In this document: positions 44,046-52,989 of the stretch, one piece after another
Numbering within the stretch: position 1 is the first letter of the stretch
Layout: every line of letters starts with the position of its first letter
From: RPQJ01 sp963732375
Lineage (GTDB): Bacteria; Pseudomonadota; Gammaproteobacteria; Steroidobacterales; Steroidobacteraceae
Direction: 5' to 3'
DNA: 64,000 nt
NCBI GenBank assembly: GCA_963732375.1
Contig: CAVSZE010000012.1
Span: 372,001-436,000 of the forward strand
The notes under the pieces: model-generated
Seen by the model: only the letters and a program-made list of their open reading frames with translations
What the model was told of the DNA's origin: nothing
The model's database searches: none
Translations under genes and position numbers: made by a program

Positions 44046-44306
44046 ATGCCCCTGACATCACTGGACGCTCTCGGATTCGCCGCCGGTACGCTGACCACTG
44101 CGGCATTCGTTCCCCAGGTGATGAAATCCTGGGTTACGCGTGACCTCCGCGGCGTCTCGCTGCGAATGTACGGACTGTTCACGCTCGGCGTGGCGCTGTG
44201 GCTGCTCTACGGCATCGCACTCAAGAGCTGGCCGGTCATCATCTGCAATGCGATCACCCTGGCGCTCGCAGGCGGAGTGCTGCTACTGAAGCTGCGGCAT
44301 CGCTAG
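44046..44306 (+). CDS. SemiSWEET-type PQ-loop sugar transporter
   Basis: An 86-residue, three-helix protein. 'GFAAGTLTTAAFVPQVMKSW' holds the P-Q motif, 'DLRGVSLRMYGLFTLGVALW' and 'IALKSWPVIICNAITLALAG' follow. SemiSWEETs work as dimers to form a six-helix sugar carrier. It is 47 bases after the DUF2905 gene on the same strand. Confidence 0.92.
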   Translation: MPLTSLDALGFAAGTLTTAAFVPQVMKSWVTRDLRGVSLRMYGLFTLGVALWLLYGIALKSWPVIICNAITLALAGGVLLLKLRHR

Positions 44307-44403
44307 CGCCGTTCGATTCCGAGCTGCCGCCGGCGGCTCAACGCATTTCCGCACGAACCCGTCACATTCTCGGTGTGCATCGGCGATGCCCCGGACCGAC
44401 TCC

Positions 44404-44988
44404 TCAGCGGCTCTTCGACGCCGCCGCCCTGAACAGCGTCATGAGCGGCATCTCGCGCGGACCCGCCCGGATCTCGAACGACTCTCCCGCAGCGAGACTG
44501 CCCCCAGTCTCGACTGCGAGATAGAAGCCGCTCAGTCGACTCTGCAGCATCTTCGCGCCCGCTTTCGGATCGCCCATCACTGCGTTGAACTTGTAGCAGG
44601 GCTGCCTCGGCTGCGTCACCCGCAGCACGCAGTCCGGAAAATGCAGCGTGTCACCCACGTACAGCGACTCTTCCAGCACGCCGCTCACCGTCAGGTTCTC
44701 GCCGAGACTGCCGTACGGCAGTTGGGCAGGCAGGCCGAGCGCCTGCTGCGACGCGCGCCAGAACGGGTAGTGCTCGCGCGGATACGCATAGATCGCTTTC
44801 GCGAGTCCGCCGTGAACCGTGAGGTCGGCCTGCTCGTCGCCGTTGAGGCCGAGTGCGCGAACCGAAGCTCTTTCCGTGACAGAGTGCTTGCGGATGCCGC
44901 TCATCACCGACTGATCACCCACCCGCAGCGGCTGGACCGTGCCTACCTGCACGCCGACAACTTGACCCCAGGACGCGTGAATGGACAT
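44404..44988 (-). CDS. MOSC domain-containing protein (YiiM-like)
   Basis: A 194-residue protein. 'VGVQVGTVQPLRVGDQSVMS', 'LNGDEQADLTVHGGLAKAIY', 'LPYGSLGENLTVSG' and 'VTQPRQPCYKFNAVMGD' with the conserved cysteine are MOSC features. Such proteins bind molybdenum cofactor and reduce N-hydroxylated or similar compounds; a link to the molybdoenzyme at 8-10 kb is possible but unproven. Confidence 0.9.
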   Translation of the reverse strand: MSIHASWGQVVGVQVGTVQPLRVGDQSVMSGIRKHSVTERASVRALGLNGDEQADLTVHGGLAKAIYAYPREHYPFWRASQQALGLPAQLPYGSLGENLTVSGVLEESLYVGDTLHFPDCVLRVTQPRQPCYKFNAVMGDPKAGAKMLQSRLSGFYLAVETGGSLAAGESFEIRAGPREMPLMTLFRAAASKSR

Positions 44989-45314
44989 GGCTAGCGTGAT
45001 TATTCCGGCTTGAGTGATTCCCCGCCTTTACCAACCCTACCCAGTGGTTTTTCTGCAGACTGCGAATAGAACCGCCGACTGCCGCTTCTCGTAGTTTGAC
45101 CGTGCACCGCCTCGAATCAGTCGCGCCGCCTACTTCGCCTGCTGGGTCTCGTCGGCCATTCGCATCCCCTGGCGCGCGCCCCAGGTGGACGGCCGCCTCT
45201 GCGCACAGCAGAAGATGTCCGGCGATTTCACCGCCCCGAAAGGCAGAAGCCCGGTTTTCGCCGGGCTTCGTTCCGCGTGTCGCCTGCGGCGACCACCAAT
45301 GATTGGGCGGGCGT
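44989..45314. other. 326-base intergenic region
   Basis: It contains the terminator of the Hcp-like gene and otherwise no gene or regulatory site that I can support. Confidence 0.5.
45246..45269 (-). terminator. Hairpin terminator of the Hcp-like gene
   Basis: GAAGCCCGG (45246-45254) pairs perfectly with CCGGGCTTC (45261-45269), loop TTTTCG. On the reverse strand it is followed by a pyrimidine stretch (CTGCCTTTC). It is 46 bases past the stop at 45315. Confidence 0.7.
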
Positions 45315-45878
45315 CTACTTCATCAGGGTGACGTGACCTGTGAAATCCTTCTTCATCGCACCGTCGCCGACCGTGCAGGACGTCAGGACGACGTCCGAAA
45401 GCTCGTAACGCTTCCCCTGGACAACCAGGACCGCGTTCGTGAAGTGCGTACCGCCGCCGCAGCCACCGCCTTTGCCCGTTGACGACTTGGTGGGTGACTC
45501 ACGAACCATCACCGTGAACGAGGCAACATCGCCAACCTTCGGCCCATCCGCCGCTGAACCCGGGACTGCGGCAGCTTCCGCGACCGGTGCCACTTGTTTA
45601 CCAGTCGCCATGCCCGAGGCCGCGTCTCGAGGTGCCACTGCCGACGTGACCGACAGGTCCTGCATGTTGGCCCTGCCGGCACCGCCGCGCGCCGAGGCTA
45701 CCGCCGGATTGCTGGTACCCCATGAAAAAGACTCGACCTCGATGGTCTGCGGCGCCGCCTTGGCCATACCTTCTCCCTTGACCGGGTCGAGTTGCAGCAG
45801 GTAGTCGGATGAGGCCCCCGCAGGTGCGGCGACCATCAGCAGCGACGAAACGGCGGCGATAATGCGAAGCGTGCGCAT
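45315..45878 (-). CDS. Secreted Hcp-like (type VI tube-related) protein
   Basis: A 187-residue protein with a cleavable signal peptide ('IIAAVSSLLMVAAPAGAS'). 'DYLLQLDPVKGEGMAKAAPQ' and 'IEVESFSWGTSNPAVAS' match the N-terminal beta-strands of Hcp family proteins, followed by a low-complexity Ala/Gly region and 'GGGCGGGTHFTNAVLVVQGK'. A Sec signal is not expected on a true type VI tube protein, so this is a divergent, probably periplasmic, relative. No other T6SS gene is present in the window. Confidence 0.75.
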   Translation of the reverse strand: MRTLRIIAAVSSLLMVAAPAGASSDYLLQLDPVKGEGMAKAAPQTIEVESFSWGTSNPAVASARGGAGRANMQDLSVTSAVAPRDAASGMATGKQVAPVAEAAAVPGSAADGPKVGDVASFTVMVRESPTKSSTGKGGGCGGGTHFTNAVLVVQGKRYELSDVVLTSCTVGDGAMKKDFTGHVTLMK

Positions 45879-46137
45879 GGAATGCCTCTCAGTTACATGT
45901 CGGGAGGCTGAGTCTCTCACCCTGGGAGCCAGACAAATCGTGACGTGGTGAGGCCTTTTGGCGTCAAAACCCGGAAGGCTAAACGGCAACCCAGATCCGG
46001 GATCGGCAGCACCGCACGGCCGACCCGTTGCCTTGTGGCGGCCCTGCCTTCTCCCCCTGTAGCCCCCCCAACCCACCGGGAAACGCTGACCGATTCCTGA
46101 GCGCGATCCTTCGGGATGGCGGGATCAGGGACCACTC

Positions 46138-47271
46138 TCACTCGAACGGTTTCAAGCGATCCTTCAGAGGTTTGCCGATGTCCTGCACCGCTTCGTTCGC
46201 TGCCTCGTTGCCGGCATTCGTCACCATCAGGACGATCATGTTGTGCAGCGGCATGATACGAATGTCAGCAACCCAGAATCCGTTGCTGCCGGTGTGTGTG
46301 AGCAGTAGCGGCACGCCGTCCGGCCCAAGCTTCGCACCCCAGCCGAGCGCATAGTTCCCGTTGACCGGCGTCTGCAAAGTTCGATAAGTCTCAGGCTTCA
46401 GCAGCTTTCCGTGTCCGTGCGCGCCGTCCAGTTGGTCCTGCGCGAACAGCACCCAGTCCTGGAGCGCGATATTGATCGTGCCGGCCGGCCCCAGCGCTGG
46501 CGGATTGTCGGCTTCGGCGCTCGCCGGATCGATCGGCGCGAGCTTGCCCGCCACCTCCTCGTGACCGTACGGCTCATCGAATCTTCCAGAGCTGCCCGGG
46601 ACGCCGAATCCCGCATTCCTGATGCCGAGCGGCTCGAACACCAGTTCGCGGATCAGCTGCTCCCAGGTCTTGCCGGTGCGCGCCTCGGCGATGGCGCCCG
46701 CGATGATGAACCCGATATTCGAGTACGCGAACTCCCCGGATTTGGAGGCGGGCGGCTTCGTGAGGTAGTTGCGCGCGATGGCGGCGCGCTGCCCCCTGAC
46801 ACCCTTCGCCGTTTGGATTACAGCCACAAACTCAGGTAAATCCTTGTCGTCTGTCAACGCCGGCAACCCGGCGGTGTGACTCAGCAATTGCGTGACGGTG
46901 ACGCTTCGGTAGGCCGGGTCCATGTCCTGCGCAAAGGAGGGAAATGAGGTGGCGAGTGTGTCGTCGAAACTCATTACGTGTCGCTCGACCAGGCGTGCAA
47001 TCATCGTGGATGTGAACGCCTTGGTGTCGGAGCCGATGTGCCAGCGATCATCGAGGGTCACCTTGTCCGGGTGGCCCAGCGCACGCACACCCAGCGCCGC
47101 TTCGGCCTCGATCCGGCCGTCGACCTGAACCAGTGCCGCCACGGCTGGCAACTGATCCTTCTCGCGTACAGCAGCGAGTGTTTCCTCGAGGAACACCTGC
47201 ATTTCCGCATCGGCCCGCGCAATCGCAGGTAACGCAATGCAGCAGAGTACGAGCAAGACTTTCGGTCGCAT
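46138..47271 (-). CDS. Serine beta-lactamase-fold hydrolase/esterase (EstB/class C-like)
   Basis: A 377-residue exported protein (signal 'VLLVLCCIALPAIARADA'). 'WHIGSDTKAFTSTMIARLVE' gives the SxxK catalytic pair, 'EFAYSNIGFIIAGAIAEART' the YxN motif and 'THTGSNGFW' the third motif. This is the beta-lactamase/D-Ala-D-Ala carboxypeptidase fold, but such family members are often esterases. ATG 47271 follows AGGAAGAGAGTGCC. Confidence 0.9.
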   Translation of the reverse strand: MRPKVLLVLCCIALPAIARADAEMQVFLEETLAAVREKDQLPAVAALVQVDGRIEAEAALGVRALGHPDKVTLDDRWHIGSDTKAFTSTMIARLVERHVMSFDDTLATSFPSFAQDMDPAYRSVTVTQLLSHTAGLPALTDDKDLPEFVAVIQTAKGVRGQRAAIARNYLTKPPASKSGEFAYSNIGFIIAGAIAEARTGKTWEQLIRELVFEPLGIRNAGFGVPGSSGRFDEPYGHEEVAGKLAPIDPASAEADNPPALGPAGTINIALQDWVLFAQDQLDGAHGHGKLLKPETYRTLQTPVNGNYALGWGAKLGPDGVPLLLTHTGSNGFWVADIRIMPLHNMIVLMVTNAGNEAANEAVQDIGKPLKDRLKPFE

Positions 47272-47406
47272 GGCACTCTCTTCCTGAGCCCGTCGGCGGT
47301 GCCGGTAAGGTAACACCATCGCCGGCGGTGATTCAGCGACCCGTTCGCCGAGGTCAGTGACGTGTCCTTGCTGCCCATGTCACCGCGCACTGAGTAACCT
47401 GTCGAT

Positions 47407-47441
47407 GCCGCACGCAATACCGCCGACTGCGGCTCATGCAC
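47407..47441. repeat. Interspersed repeat, copy 1
   Basis: Intergenic copy of an element with core ACCGCCGACTGCGGCTC flanked by GCACGCAAT and ATGCAC. Related copies are at 54538-54567 and 58612-58647, all in intergenic DNA. Confidence 0.6.
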
Positions 47442-47565
47442 GCGGCCTGTCGCCCGGCTCCGGCAATAACCGCACTGACTTCAATGCCGCCCGAACGCGG
47501 CTCGTACTCACTTCAGCCGTCGTTCCGCCTAGAATCCAACTGCGCACCACACCAGGGAGACTTCA

Positions 47566-47922
47566 ATGGTCGCCGCCATGACTGTCCTGCTCGTATATCA
47601 GCTGGTAGGCGAAATCGCCGTCATCTCCCTCCATCTCCCGGTCCCGGGCCCGGTCGTTGGCATGGGCCTGCTGTTCGTCTCCCTCATCCTGCGAGATGGC
47701 GCGACCGAAGATCTCCGCGCTACATCGAGCGGCCTGCTTCGACACCTGTCGCTGCTGTTCGTGCCGGCCGGGGTCGGCGTCATGGCGCACCTGAACCGGA
47801 TCGCCAACGAGTGGTTACCGATCTCGGTCTCGCTGGTGGCAAGCACGTTGCTGACCATTGCGGTGACGGCGCTCGTCATGCGCTCGCTGCTCGGTCGCCA
47901 GTTGATGGACCGGGCACCATGA
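47566..47922 (+). CDS. lrgA: CidA/LrgA family protein
   Basis: A 118-residue, four-helix membrane protein. 'LPVPGPVVGMGLLFVSLILR' is the CidA/LrgA signature, and 'LRHLSLLFVPAGVGVMAHL' is also conserved. These holin-like proteins act with LrgB in murein-hydrolase export, cell lysis control or organic-acid transport. ATG is preceded by GGGAGACTTCA; its TGA overlaps the lrgB start by 4 bases. Confidence 0.92.
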   Translation: MVAAMTVLLVYQLVGEIAVISLHLPVPGPVVGMGLLFVSLILRDGATEDLRATSSGLLRHLSLLFVPAGVGVMAHLNRIANEWLPISVSLVASTLLTIAVTALVMRSLLGRQLMDRAP

Positions 47923-48647
47923 ACAAGCCTTTCACCGAAATCTGGGTCTATCTCTCTGCCGGACCCCTTCTCTTCCTCACGCTCACGCTGCTGGTCTATC
48001 AGGCGGCGTACTGGATTTACCGTCGTGCCGGGTTCCACCCGCTGCTGAATCCCGTTGCGATCTCGGTCGCGATGCTGGTCGCGGTGCTCCGCTTGACCGG
48101 GACGCCGTACGAGACCTATTTCGGTGGAGCGCAGTTCGTGCACTTCCTGCTGGGCCCGGCCACGGTTGCACTGGCCGTGCCGCTATATGCGCAACTCGAC
48201 AAGCTGAAGCGCGCGTTCTGGCCCATCTGCGGCGCACTGCTGGCAGGCGCGGTGACCGCGCTCGTATCCGCTGTTGGCATTGCCTGGGCGCTGGGCGCAA
48301 GCGATGTCACGCTACTGTCGATTGCGCCGAAATCCGTGACGACCCCGATTGCCATGGGCATCGTCGAGCGCCTCGGCGGCCTGCCCTCGCTGACGGCGGT
48401 CCTCGTGGTGTCTACCGGCATCATCGGCGCAGTGGGTGCGAAGTACATCCTCGACGCGCTGCACATTACGGACCAGAGTGTCCGCGGTTTCGCGCTCGGC
48501 ACGGCCGCGCACGGCATCGGGACCGCGCGGGCCTTTCAGGAGAGTGATGAAGCAGGCGCGTTCTCCGGCCTCGCCATGGGTCTCTGCGGACTCGTGACAG
48601 CCGTACTCTTCCCGCTTGGTGTCTGGCTCGTTCGCATCATCCTTTGA
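47919..48647 (+). CDS. lrgB: LrgB family protein
   Basis: A 242-residue membrane protein starting with the ATGA overlap. 'LNPVAISVAMLVAVLRLTG', 'FLLGPATVALAVPLYAQLDK', 'SIAPKSVTTPIAMGIVERL' and 'GTAAHGIGTARAFQESDEAG' are the family signatures. It pairs with LrgA; the gene order is canonical. Its 3' end overlaps the convergent WS/DGAT by 11 bases. Confidence 0.95.
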   Translation: MNKPFTEIWVYLSAGPLLFLTLTLLVYQAAYWIYRRAGFHPLLNPVAISVAMLVAVLRLTGTPYETYFGGAQFVHFLLGPATVALAVPLYAQLDKLKRAFWPICGALLAGAVTALVSAVGIAWALGASDVTLLSIAPKSVTTPIAMGIVERLGGLPSLTAVLVVSTGIIGAVGAKYILDALHITDQSVRGFALGTAAHGIGTARAFQESDEAGAFSGLAMGLCGLVTAVLFPLGVWLVRIIL

Positions 48648-50028
48648 ACGCGCGGCGAGTGTGACGTTCGAGCGCCGCAAAAGCATCGCGTGTGTACTGT
48701 GCAAGACGGGCTGCCTCGGGCAGCGCGGAAGCATTGGCGGTGAAGCCGATCACGACCTGCCCGGCGTATGACATGAACGTGATATTGAGGCCCATCCCCG
48801 AAATCAGCGTGGACACCGGGCAGAGCGCCTCGAGCCGCGCCCCGCCCAGGAACAGCGGCTCGCTCGGGCCGCGCACGTTCGAGATCAGGACGTTGGATGG
48901 CAGCAAGTAGTCCACAGAGCCGCGCGGGACCAGCGCGAGCGCTTCCCCGATCGCGAAGGTGAGCACCGCATAGGCGTAGGCCACGTCCCTCGGCAGCGTC
49001 CGAATGCGCTTCTTGGCCTCGCGGGTATTGGCGATCACCTGGCGCATGCGTCGGCCGATCGTCGCGGAGGGCTTGCCGAGCGGTGTCCAGAATATGGAGA
49101 CTTCCGTGGTTGCCTGCTTGATTTCCCGGTCCTGCAGCGAGACAGGACAGACGGCGACGAGCGCACGTTCGGGTGATCGGCCAATGCTGCGCAGGTAGCG
49201 GTTCATGCCCGCGTCGAGTATGCAGAGCGCGACATCGTTCAGCGTCGATCCCGAGGCCCGCCCGACGGTCTTCATCGCGTCCAGCGGCAGGACCGTGTGC
49301 ACGATGGCCCTCGCGTTGCGGATCGGCTCGTTCATCGGGGTGAACGGTGCGGTGAACGGACGAATCACTTCGCTCGAAAATCCGCGCAGTCCCGCCAGGC
49401 CCTCCTCGAGAAGCCGCTCCGATCCCCAGCCGATCGACATCGCCGTTCGCGCCGCCTTCCCCACCTCGCGCCCAAAAAGTGCAAGCAGGCCCGTGGGTGT
49501 TGCCCGGGCCGGCGCGGGAAGGCTCGTCGCAATGACGGGGCGGAAACGCCTGTCCCGTGGCGACCGGGACAGCGACCGATGGACCAGCGCGATGCCGGAC
49601 TCGCCATCCACCAGCGAGTGATGGACCTTGATGAAGATGGCGAACCGGTTCCGCTCCAGTCCGTCGATGAGATACACCCTCCAGCCCGGGCGGTTCCGCT
49701 CCAGCATCGGCGCGTGCAGTTCGGCGACGAGCTCGTCGAGCTGCGCATCCGAACCCGGCGCCGGCAGCGTCAGGTGCTGGACGTGCCAGTCCATGTCGAG
49801 GTGATCGACATCCCGCCATTCGGGCAGGCCCGCCCTGCGAAACACCGGGATGCGATTGAAAGGTGGCACCGGAGTGGCATGCCGGTAGGCTTCGAGGATC
49901 TTGTGCACGATGTCGGCGCCGCCGCGGCGCGGCCGCCCGAAGATGAGCACCGCACCGACGTGCCTCGGGTTGTCCTGGCTCTCCGTCAGGAAGAACATCA
50001 GGTCGAGCATCGGTATGGCGATACCCAT
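48637..50028 (-). CDS. Wax ester synthase/diacylglycerol acyltransferase (WS/DGAT), copy 2
   Basis: A 463-residue acyltransferase. 'FIKVHHSLVDGESGIALVHR' holds the HHxxxDG, 'GSTLNDVALCILDAGMNRYL' and 'VLISNVRGPSEPLFLGGARL' the C-terminal signatures. It lies 4 bases downstream of the acyl-CoA synthetase, so acyl activation and esterification are likely co-expressed. A start 15 bases upstream (ATG 50043) overlaps the synthetase stop and is possible. Paralogous to the 23.8-kb gene. Confidence 0.92.
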   Translation of the reverse strand: MGIAIPMLDLMFFLTESQDNPRHVGAVLIFGRPRRGGADIVHKILEAYRHATPVPPFNRIPVFRRAGLPEWRDVDHLDMDWHVQHLTLPAPGSDAQLDELVAELHAPMLERNRPGWRVYLIDGLERNRFAIFIKVHHSLVDGESGIALVHRSLSRSPRDRRFRPVIATSLPAPARATPTGLLALFGREVGKAARTAMSIGWGSERLLEEGLAGLRGFSSEVIRPFTAPFTPMNEPIRNARAIVHTVLPLDAMKTVGRASGSTLNDVALCILDAGMNRYLRSIGRSPERALVAVCPVSLQDREIKQATTEVSIFWTPLGKPSATIGRRMRQVIANTREAKKRIRTLPRDVAYAYAVLTFAIGEALALVPRGSVDYLLPSNVLISNVRGPSEPLFLGGARLEALCPVSTLISGMGLNITFMSYAGQVVIGFTANASALPEAARLAQYTRDAFAALERHTRRAFKG

Positions 50029-50032
50029 GGCT

Positions 50033-51727
50033 TTACTTCTCATGCCAGACGATTTCTTTCCCCATGCGGGCCCAACGCTCGAAGTTGCTCGAGAACGCGT
50101 CTTCGATGCGGTTTCGCTTGACCTTCAAGGTTGGCGTGATCAGGTCGTTGTCCACCGTCCACGCCTCGGTCATCAGTACAAGGCAGTCCATCTGCTCGTG
50201 GGGGTCAAGTGCCCGGTTGATCGCCTTCAGGTGCTCGGCGAGCGAGGTTTCCAGTTCGATTCGACCGGACGGGTCGTCGACTTTCCCGACGGCATCCTCG
50301 TTGAGCATCAACAAGCCGATCGGCTGTCCGAGGTTGGCGCCGGTCACGCAGCAGGCGTCCACTGCAGCGTGCATCACCAGCAATTCCTCGATCGGTGACG
50401 GTGCGACGTACTTGCCCTTGCTGGTCTTGAACAGGTCCTTCACGCGACCCGTGATCTTCAGGTTTCCCGCGGCGTCGAGGGCGCCCTTGTCGCCGGTGTG
50501 CATCCAGCCGTCGTCGGTGAACGCCCGCCGGGTCATCTCGGGTTCCTTGTAGTAGCCGAGCATCGTCGCCGGACTCTTGATCTGGATCTCGCCGTCGGAC
50601 GGGTCCAGCCGGCACTGCACGCCATCGTAGGGCAGGCCCACGGTGCCGAAGGCCTGCTGCGCCGGCACCGTGATATGGGTGGCCGCGAGGTTTTCGGTCA
50701 TGCCGTAGCCTTCGGCGATATTGAGCCCGATCCTGGCGTACCAGCGCAGCAGTTCCGGCGGCATCGGCGCCGCGCCGCCGGCGGCGAAGATGCAATGCTG
50801 GAGACCGAGCGTAGTGAGGATCTTCCGGCACACGATGCCCCTGACGATCGGAACTTTCAAAAGTCGATCAAGCCTGGTGGCCGGTATCCTGGCCAGCACC
50901 CCGTGCTGGAACTTGACCCAAAGCCGCGGCACCGAGAAGAACACCGTTGGTCGGGCGCGCCGCATGTCGGCCGCGAAAGTGGCGAGGTTCTCGGTGAAAT
51001 ACACGTGCATGCCGGTCGCGAACTGGCCGTGCTCGACCAGCGCGCGCTCAACCACGTGCGACAGCGGCAGGTACGACAGCATGCGCGTGCTGGCGTCGGC
51101 CGGGACGCGCTTGAGTGCGGTCTGCACCGCCCAAGCGAACGCCGCGAAGCAGTGCATCACGCCCTTCGGCGCACCGGTCGTGCCTGACGTGTAGATGATG
51201 GTCGAGAGCTCGTCACCGGGGCGCACCGGATCTCCCTCGAGCCGAGCCGTCGCGGCGACGATGTCGTCCCACCGCGGGTAGCTTTCCCTGGCGTCGTCCG
51301 GCGCAAGCGGGTGGCTGATGCACGGCAGCCCGGCGGGCACGCCGGGCTTCATGTGTTCCCAGCCGTCGAGCTTGCCGACGAACAGCAGCCTGGATTCGCT
51401 GTGCTCGAGGATCTGTCGGATCGTCCCGGGTGCCAGGGTCGGGTACAGGGGCACCGAGACGCAACCCGCGAGCCATATGGCGTAGTCGCTCATCAGCCAG
51501 TGCGCGGTGTTCTTCGAGAGGATGGCAACGCGGTCGCCATGTTGCAGACCGAGGCCCCGCAGGTGTGTGGCCATGCGTCGCGACTGGTCGAGCACCTCGC
51601 GCCACGTATAGTCGCGCACCACGCCGCCACCCAGCGGCTGCGTCAGCGCCACCCGGTCGGGCGCAGTCTTTTCCCAGAAGTACAAGCGCTGGAGTGCCAG
51701 CGCATCGTCGGCAACGATCGTGGCCAT
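50033..51727 (-). CDS. Long-chain acyl-CoA synthetase (AMP-binding)
   Basis: A 564-residue adenylate-forming enzyme. 'TIIYTSGTTGAPKGVMHCF' is the P-loop-like signature, 'SYLPLSHVVERALVEHG', 'GLNIAEGYGMTENLAATHIT' and 'GDKGALDAAGNLKITGRVKD' the later motifs, and 'TPTLKVKRNRIEDAF' contains the C-terminal catalytic lysine. Activates fatty acids to acyl-CoA for the WS/DGAT gene 4 bases downstream. Confidence 0.92.
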   Translation of the reverse strand: MATIVADDALALQRLYFWEKTAPDRVALTQPLGGGVVRDYTWREVLDQSRRMATHLRGLGLQHGDRVAILSKNTAHWLMSDYAIWLAGCVSVPLYPTLAPGTIRQILEHSESRLLFVGKLDGWEHMKPGVPAGLPCISHPLAPDDARESYPRWDDIVAATARLEGDPVRPGDELSTIIYTSGTTGAPKGVMHCFAAFAWAVQTALKRVPADASTRMLSYLPLSHVVERALVEHGQFATGMHVYFTENLATFAADMRRARPTVFFSVPRLWVKFQHGVLARIPATRLDRLLKVPIVRGIVCRKILTTLGLQHCIFAAGGAAPMPPELLRWYARIGLNIAEGYGMTENLAATHITVPAQQAFGTVGLPYDGVQCRLDPSDGEIQIKSPATMLGYYKEPEMTRRAFTDDGWMHTGDKGALDAAGNLKITGRVKDLFKTSKGKYVAPSPIEELLVMHAAVDACCVTGANLGQPIGLLMLNEDAVGKVDDPSGRIELETSLAEHLKAINRALDPHEQMDCLVLMTEAWTVDNDLITPTLKVKRNRIEDAFSSNFERWARMGKEIVWHEK

Positions 51728-51797
51728 TTGCGTTAGAGCCCCGCGACAGGGCGAGGCTCAGCCTCTGCGTAAGGTTACCGAAGCCGGCCGCGCCCGG

Positions 51798-52898
51798 TCA
51801 GCAGGGCTTTCCTCCGGCGCGGTGCAGGCGTACCGGCAGGCGCCTGGATCCCCAGGTGCCCGGACGAGGCGCGAACACACCGGGCAGCTTCTCGCCGCAC
51901 TTCGCGCAACAGCCTTCGGCCGTGAGGCCCCAGCGGCCGAGCTCGAACCAGTCACGCTCGATCAGCAACGCGCGACAGCGATGGCACCAGGTGCTGCCGC
52001 CGGCAGGATCGTGCACGTTACCCGTATAGACGTACCGCAACCCGTTTCGCATCGCAATCTCTCGCGCGCGCGTAAGCGTCGCAGGAGGCGTCGAAAGGTG
52101 GTCGCTCATCTTCCAGTCGGGGTGGAACGCCGAAAAGTGCAGTGGCACTTCGGGCCCGAGCTTGTCACTGATCCACTGCGTCATCCCGTCGATCTCTGCG
52201 TCCGAGTCGTTCTCGCCCGGGATCAACAGCGTGGTGATTTCGAGCCAGACGCGGGTCTCGCGCTTCAGATAGAGGAGCGTGTCGAGCACTGGAGCCAGCT
52301 CGGCGCCGCAGATCTTGCGGTAGAAGCGCTCGGTGAACGCTTTCAGGTCTACGTTGGCGGCATCGATCGACGCAAAGAACTCCGCCCGCGGCTCCGGACA
52401 GATGTAACCCGCGGTGACCGCCACGGTGCGCACGCCGGCTTCATGGCAGGCTTCCGCAACATCGACCGCATACTCCATGAATACGGTCGGGTCGTTGTAG
52501 GTGAACGCCACGCTGGCGCAGCCGAGCCGGCTCGCCGTTGCCGCCAGCTCGCTCGGCGAGGCCGAATCCGCGAGCGTGTCCATCTCGCGCGATTTGCTCA
52601 TGTCCCAGTTCTGGCAGAACTTGCAGGCCAGGTTGCAGCCCGCAGTGCCGAACGACAGCACCGACGAGCCAGGCAGGAAGTGGTTGAGCGGCTTCTTCTC
52701 GATCGGGTCTACGCAGAATCCGCTGGACCGTCCATAGGTGTACAGCTCGATGCCGTCGCGCTCGCGGCCGCGCACAAAGCACAGCCCACGCTGACCCTCG
52801 TGCAGCCGGCAAAGGCGCGGGCAGACGTCGCATTGCACGCGCCCGTCATCGAGGCGCGTCCAGTAGCGCGTGGGGGTCGTGGAGAGGTCGGTATTCAT
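51798..52898 (-). CDS. amrS: AmmeMemoRadiSam system radical SAM enzyme
   Basis: A 366-residue radical SAM protein of the PFL-activase-like AmrS group. 'CDVCPRLCRLHEGQRGLCFV' is the N-terminal extra cluster region, 'GTAGCNLACKFCQNWDMSKS' the CxxxCxxC SAM cluster, 'FHPDWKMSD' and 'NVHDPAGGSTWCHRC' later motifs, with further cysteine pairs at the end ('GCCAKCGEKLPG') suggesting additional metal sites. It is divergent, 91 bases away, from amrB-amrA. The trio's substrate is not established to my knowledge. Confidence 0.92.
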   Translation of the reverse strand: MNTDLSTTPTRYWTRLDDGRVQCDVCPRLCRLHEGQRGLCFVRGRERDGIELYTYGRSSGFCVDPIEKKPLNHFLPGSSVLSFGTAGCNLACKFCQNWDMSKSREMDTLADSASPSELAATASRLGCASVAFTYNDPTVFMEYAVDVAEACHEAGVRTVAVTAGYICPEPRAEFFASIDAANVDLKAFTERFYRKICGAELAPVLDTLLYLKRETRVWLEITTLLIPGENDSDAEIDGMTQWISDKLGPEVPLHFSAFHPDWKMSDHLSTPPATLTRAREIAMRNGLRYVYTGNVHDPAGGSTWCHRCRALLIERDWFELGRWGLTAEGCCAKCGEKLPGVFAPRPGTWGSRRLPVRLHRAGGKPC

Positions 52899-52989
52899 AC
52901 GATTGGCAGCCGTCTTCCTCGGGCGGGATATTGGTTTCCCCTCAATGCGTCACCACATACGGGAGTATTCGAACTCCCACGGAACCAAG

